From Gaeumannomyces sp. JS-464 (lineage: Eukaryota; Ascomycota; Sordariomycetes; Magnaporthales; Magnaporthaceae), in assembly GCA_002197995.1 (NCBI GenBank), contig NGZR01000001.1:14713501-14777500 (forward strand): 64,000 bases of DNA. Direction: 5' to 3'. The notes under the pieces are model-generated. The model ran no database searches and was not told the origin of the DNA. It worked only from the letters and a program-made list of their open reading frames with translations. The translations under genes were made by a program, and so were the position numbers. Below are positions 59,158 to 64,000 of this stretch, one piece after another; the stretch's first letter is position 1; every line of letters begins with the position of its first letter.

Positions 59158-60780
59158 ATGCAAGCCATAAAATCTCCCGAAAAAAAGCATTGGTTAAAAG
59201 CAATGAAAGAAAAAATTAATACTTTAATTTCCCAAAGCACTTGGGATATAATTAAAGTACCTAATAATATTAATAATAAAATTAATATATTAGGCGGTCG
59301 TTGGGTATATACTTTAAAAACCGATAAAATCGGTAATATTATACGTTATAAAGCCCGATGGGTTATACAAAGGTTTAACCAAATTTTCGGATTAGATTAT
59401 TTGGAAACATTTTTTACCACTTGCCGCTTTGAAATTTACAAGTTAATTATTATATTAGCCGTAAATAACGGATGGGAAATATTGCAATACGACGTTAAAA
59501 ATGCGTTCGTGCATGCAAATATCGATACGAATATATATACGGTTTAACCAATTGGATTTGCAAATTATAATAATATTAATACGAAAGGTAAGCCGGTTAA
59601 TAATAATTATATTTGCAAATTAAATAAAGCGCTATATGGGTTAAAACAATCCCCGCGTTTATGGTATAACCATTTAAAAACTATATTATTAAAATATGGT
59701 TTTATTATGTTTCCGTACGATGAAGCCGTTTTTATACACTTTAAATATCTTATTATTTTAGCGTGCCACGTGGACGATATATTAGCCACGGGACTTAAAA
59801 CGGATATTATTAAAGAAATTTTTAATAATTTTTCGAAAGATTTACAATTAATATTAATAAGGGAATTATATACCTTTTTGGGTAATGAAATTAATATAAA
59901 CCGGAAAAATAAAACGGTTTATATTAGCCAAATTAAATATACCACGGCTTTATTAAATAAATTTGGCAGGAAATATCCTAAAGTAAATACACCTTTTATA
60001 CCTGGCCAAAAGTTAAGGAAAAGCACTTTACAAGCATCGAAATCGGAAATAAAAAATTTCTAAAGCCAAATTGGGGTTTATTATATTTAGCGTTAAAAAC
60101 GCGCCCCGATATTGCATATTCGGTTATAATATTAAGCCGTTATATGCAAAATCCTAATAAAAGGTATTTTACGGCTTTAAATAAAGTTTGGCAATATTGC
60201 ATATCCGGATTATTGCTTATTTTATAATTGCAATTTTAATATTAATAATAATATTAATAATGCAATTATTAAAATATATTTCGATTCGGATTGGGCAAAT
60301 AACCTGGACGACCGTAAAAGCACGGAAGCTTTTATTACCTTAATAGGTAATAATCCTATTAATTGGGGTATTAAAAAGCAAAAAACCGTTGTTACGTTTT
60401 CCACGGAAGCCGAATATATGGCTTTAAATAAAGCCGAAAAAAAGGCTATTTATATTAATAATGTTTTTAATTATTTAAATAATATTTTAAATAATATTAA
60501 TTTAATTAAAAGCATTAAATGCCTTATTATTTTAACGGATAATATTTCCGCAAAGGATTTATCGTTAAATAATAACCACTACGAAAAAACAAAGCATATA
60601 CATATTGCTTTTCATTTTATACGTAAGTGTATTGCAGAAAATAAATGCAAAATAGCATGCATATAAACGATCCGGATTAGCTTGCGGATGCCTTAACAAA
60701 GGCTGTTAATACTAATAAATTTAATTAGTTTATTAAGGCCTTATTCCACTAATAAAAAAGAAAACCGTTAAATTTAAAGG
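59158..60780 (+). pseudogene. C6 copia RT / RNase H, nearly open
   Basis: Classical copia (RVT_2) RT: HWLKAMKEKINTL, GGRWVYTLKTD, RYKARWVIQRFNQ, YDVKNAFVHA, KALYGLKQSPRLWY and the catalytic HVDDIL at about 59767-59784 with both Asp intact. RNase H: DSDWANNLDDRKST (60286-60327) and FSTEAEYMALNKAEKKA (60400-60450). It is interrupted by a TAA at 59546-59548 and two single-base frame changes, one near a G-run at 60075 (base missing) and one near 60197 (base extra). Upstream coding, 59046-59157, is poorly preserved. Confidence 0.85.
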
Positions 60781-60959
60781 TATTAATTAGAAAATTAAAA
60801 ATATAAATATATTAACATATATATTTATATTAATATTAGGGTTTTTACCATATAAAATATAAAGGAATGCTAATAGGTGTATTTTAGCGCTTATTTTAAA
60901 TAAAAGGTTTATATCTTTTATATTTTATATTATCCACGGTTTCCCTAATTTAAATGGTT

Positions 60960-61005
60960 TTTATTATATATATAAATATATATAAAAAATATATATATAT
61001 ATATC
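60960..61005. repeat. TA-rich microsatellite
   Basis: Runs of TATATATA with single A/T interruptions in the 3' non-coding part of C6. The interval 60781-61400 is otherwise AT-rich without features. Confidence 0.8.
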
Positions 61006-61405
61006 ATTTTTCCATTTATATTAAAATTATATTTAATAAGTTTTCCTGTTATAAGTAATATATTAAGTGGCTATATATTATTACAGGTATTTTATATATA
61101 AAACGATTTTTATATATAAAATAGTGTTTAAATTTTAAGTGTAATGCTTTATTATTTACACGCTACTTACAAATATAATAATAAGTTTTTATAAATTTTC
61201 CCATGTAAAAAAGGGTTTTTAACTTTTTCCCTATAATAAAAGGTTTTTAATATATTAAAAACTAATGGGTTTAATTTTTCCCATATTAAAGGTTTTACCA
61301 ATTATTTGGTTTTTTACCTATATATTTTTATAAAAAAGGTATAAAAACACTAACTCCTATATAAATTATTAAAGTTATTAATTTTAATAACCTTATATAA
61401 TTTAC

Positions 61406-61415
61406 GAGGGGGGGG
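61406..61415 (+). other. Polypurine tract of C6
   Basis: GAGGGGGGGG directly before the LTR start TGTTAG, the usual plus-strand primer site of LTR retrotransposons. Confidence 0.75.
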
Positions 61416-61687
61416 TGTTAGTGCATATAATGCACTAAGATATTAAAGTTATTAATTACGTTCGTATGGCGTGATTTAGGGTTTATACTTACCCTGTAAG
61501 TGTTTTACTTACTTTGTAAGTGAAACGCTTACCCGCACTTATTTATATATAAGTGCGGTATATATATAACTTTATTTATTTATATAAGGGCCTTTTTTCC
61601 CCTGCGCTAGTTATAGGAATTCCTAGTAAAGTGCATGCCTTTAATACAATCCTTTTCCCTATATTACCTTTAGCATTAATCCTAACA
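61416..61687 (+). repeat. C6 3' LTR (272 bp)
   Basis: Starts TGTTAG and ends CTAACA, perfect 6-bp inverted ends. Contains TTACTTACTTTGTAAGTGAA-type short repeats (61495-61535) and a TATATATATAA box near 61560. Unrelated to the other LTRs. Followed by TAAAG, a possible target duplication whose partner is lost with the 5' end. Confidence 0.85.
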
Positions 61688-64000
61688 TAAAGCACGAGGC
61701 TAATCGCGACGCTTTCGTAATAATTAATCGAATATGCCATTTTGTTAAAAAAAAAAAAAGTTTTGCATTATAACGCTTTCGGTTTAAACTTTAAAACGAT
61801 ATAAATTTTAACCACGAAATAATTATAAACGTGTTTTACATTATTATAAACCAGTTTTTTACGTAATCGATGCGAATATAGCTTTTAATATATAGCGCTT
61901 TTTAAAAACATATCGGTAAAAAAAACGTGGGAAGCTTTTAAACAGTGCTAAATCGACGTTTATTTAAAGCCTTTTAACGCGATTTTTTTACAATGCTAGT
62001 ATTAATTTCGCCGCGAGCGAATTTTAAACAAAAGCAAAGCTTTTTAAAAATAAGCAGGTCCTAACCGAAACGCATTAATTAATTAGCAAAATTAAAAAAT
62101 ATTACGCCTTTTTACGCCGGGCTTTTAATATTATCCGATAAAAGTGCTTAATTATGCATTTTAAATTAGTGCTTTAAAAAGCAGTAAAAAGCCGTAAACG
62201 ATACGGCCGGCCCCGACGGATTTATCTTTATATTGCTCGTTTTTAAAACAATGCTTTAAATTAATAACAAATCGCCATTTTTATAAACCCAGGTATAAAA
62301 AGCCGTTGCAATTAAAAAAGCTATAATAAAAATCCAAATTTTACACGATAAGCGACGTATGCAAAAAGCACTGGCTATACGTAACGAACCGAACATAAAA
62401 CGGGTATTTCCGAGCTTTTTAACTTTAAAAAGCGAGGTTTTAATATTCCGGGAAAAGGACGGATAATAAGGCTTGTATAAAGTCCTATTTATAATAAACA
62501 CGTTAATTACGGTAAAAACGATTAACGGTAACGCGACTTTTAAAAGCACGGTGGTTAAACTTTATTATAAAGCAAAAAAAACCTATCGTGCAAAAATTTA
62601 AAAAGCAGCTAGTACCTTTCGAATATTTTAAGCCCGAATAGTTAAAACGCCGAAAAAAACCTTTAAAAAAAGGCCGCAAAATAGTAAAACAAAAAGCCCT
62701 AAAATTAAATAACTATTTTGTTTAAAATTACGGTATTATTTAAAGTTTTTAACAAACGAGGTCGCTTTTGCAAAAATGTATAATTAACAATTGCAATAAA
62801 ATAAAGCTTTCGGCAAATGCATACGATATTTTTAAACGCCAAAAAGCATTAATTTTATTAATTAGCGATCCAATTTAAAACAAAAAGGCAAAATTACAGC
62901 TCCCGGTCCACTATTTAAATAGTTAACCTAATAAAAACTAAACGCATTTATCGGCGTTAAAAATTAAGCCGATTATTAAAAAAACCTTTAACAAAAACCA
63001 CGATTTTTAAATTACGAATTGTAAACGAGGTAAAAAGGTAAACTTTAAAGCCTTTTAAAAAATTAAAACCTGTAATTATAAAATAAACGACGAAAAAAAA
63101 ACATAATATTTTTACGCAATTTTTTACAATTATAAAATGCAATTAACGATTAATTTTAACGATCGTATTATCGTTTACGCTTATAAAGTTTAATTTAATA
63201 ATCCGAAATATTAGCTAAACGTATACCTAATCGGAATTAAAACTGCAAAAAACGTTTTCCTACGCCTATTTAAAAAATTATTAATATGGTTTAAACTAGG
63301 CACGTTGCTTAAATAATTAAGCCTTTTTACAAAATCGCGGAATTAGGTTTGCATTGGTTCGTTATTTACTAAAAGCATTATAAAAAGCGTTTAAATTGCT
63401 AAACGTCGAGCTACGATTTTTGCTTACTTATTTCGGAAAGCGGATAAAACTTTAAAATCGTAGGCATACAAATAAACGATATTTTAAATTTTAAAAATCC
63501 GGACTTTTTAATAAAAAAAATTAGCGATTTAAAAAGCAAGCTTTCGTGCAAAACCAAAATCGATTTTTAAGCCGAGAAACGAAACCGACTTTAACGGGTG
63601 CAAAATCCTAATAAGAAATTATAAATTCGAAATTCGATAAAAGAAATAAAGTAAAAAGTTCGAGCTAATAAAAACCGATTTAAAAAGCTCGAAACGTATA
63701 TATTAATTTTATATGCTCACCGGAAGCCGCATTTAATTATTTCGTAACGGCGTAAGTTAAAAACCTAAAATAAAAAAAACGTGGTTAAATTAAATAAAAA
63801 ATTAAATGGCAAATTAATAACGTTTAAAAAAGGCTAAAATAGGTTTTATTAAATTTGCAAAAAACTAACCTTTACGTTTTCGTAAACGGATTATTCGCAA
63901 ATAATCCAAACTTAAATTTACAAATCGGGTTTATAATTATATTTAGCAATAAAAAATCCGACAATTAAAAAACCAGCTTTTAACTAATTGAAAACATTTT
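61688..64000 (+). mobile_element. Ty1/copia element C7, partial, RIPped
   Basis: Integrase to RNase H of another copia family, running off the right edge. Its left end is cut by the C6 LTR, which suggests that C6 inserted into it. LTRs are not in the window. Confidence 0.8.
61700..64000 (+). pseudogene. C7 copia integrase / RT / RNase H relic
   Basis: Integrase-like blocks at about 61730-62240 (KTWEAFKQC near 61927, SKIKKYYAFLRRAF-like near 62090-62130, AVNDTAGPDGF-like near 62190-62225). RT at about 62950-63560, with a GLHWFVIY stretch near 63350 and the catalytic box near 63470-63485 reading Ile-Asn-Asp (Asp to Asn). RNase H: FVNGLFANN at about 63877-63905, where an Asp is usual in place of the first Asn. 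The open frame at 62256-62549 on the other strand is a shadow. Confidence 0.75.

Larger units (their letters stand above)
59046..61687 (+). mobile_element. 5'-truncated Ty1/copia C6, weakly RIPped
   Basis: Retains the RT/RNase H part, a polypurine tract and the 3' LTR (61416-61687). 5' LTR, gag, protease and integrase are missing. Base composition is AT-rich, but CpA and TpG dinucleotides are common and the reading frame is nearly open, unlike the other elements. Confidence 0.85.

Noticed and set aside
61490..61540. CRISPR-like or telomere-like short repeats
   Set aside because: Only a few TTACTTACTTTGTAAG-type repeats inside an LTR, with no spacers and no array. AGGGTTT occurs singly and not in tandem.

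Overview
The window reads as an AT-rich, transposon-packed block of a filamentous ascomycete (Pezizomycotina) genome. The evidence is: chromodomain Ty3/gypsy, fungal-type Ty1/copia, Tad-like LINE and pogo-like elements nested in each other; heavy C-to-T and G-to-A decay of every repeated element in the style of repeat-induced point mutation (RIP); and one GC-rich island with short GT-AG introns and recognisable ascomycete proteins. The species cannot be told from this. An AT-isochore, pericentromeric or subtelomeric setting is inference.

Layout. (1) 1-4624: right part of a gypsy chromovirus, G1, + strand, ending in an LTR. (2) 4625-5317: moderately GC-rich spacer. (3) 5320-23199: a pogo/Tc1-type DNA transposon with TIRs of about 150-170 bp, cut into three pieces by two complete gypsy elements, G2 (5368-12805, - strand, 5-bp duplication ATAAA) and G3 (14783-22267, + strand, duplication TAAAC). 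(4) 23202-27857: GC-rich, non-RIPped island with an intron-bearing coiled-coil/acidic/zinc-finger-like gene (24044-26216, +), a kinase-N-lobe-like fragment (26224-26895, +) and a Csm3/Swi3 (TIPIN-family fork protection) homologue (26733-27568, -). The two multi-exon genes carry seven inferred single-base frameshifts, all deletions. (5) 27858-42879: gypsy G4 (+), interrupted by a complete copia, C5 (34495-42062). (6) 43373-51484: a diverged LTR split by a Tad-like LINE (43949-51420, -) with a 17-bp target duplication. (7) 51613-58844: gypsy G6 (-). (8) 58845-59045: LINE fragment. (9) 59046-61687: 5'-truncated copia, C6, AT-rich but hardly RIPped. (10) 61688-64000: copia C7, integrase to RNase H, running off the right edge.

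No RIPped element looks autonomous. The gypsy reverse transcriptase YLDD box has lost at least one Asp to Asn in all five copies, each by a G-to-A change. The most unusual recurrent structure is an antisense module between the chromodomain and the 3' LTR of the gypsy family: a coiled-coil ORF, a tRNA-like sequence, a hairpin, a long T-tract and a second tRNA-like sequence, all on the strand opposite to gag-pol. It occurs in G1-G4, including G4 whose module has diverged, and partly in G6.

Apart from the island genes, nothing in the window looks like a working host gene.
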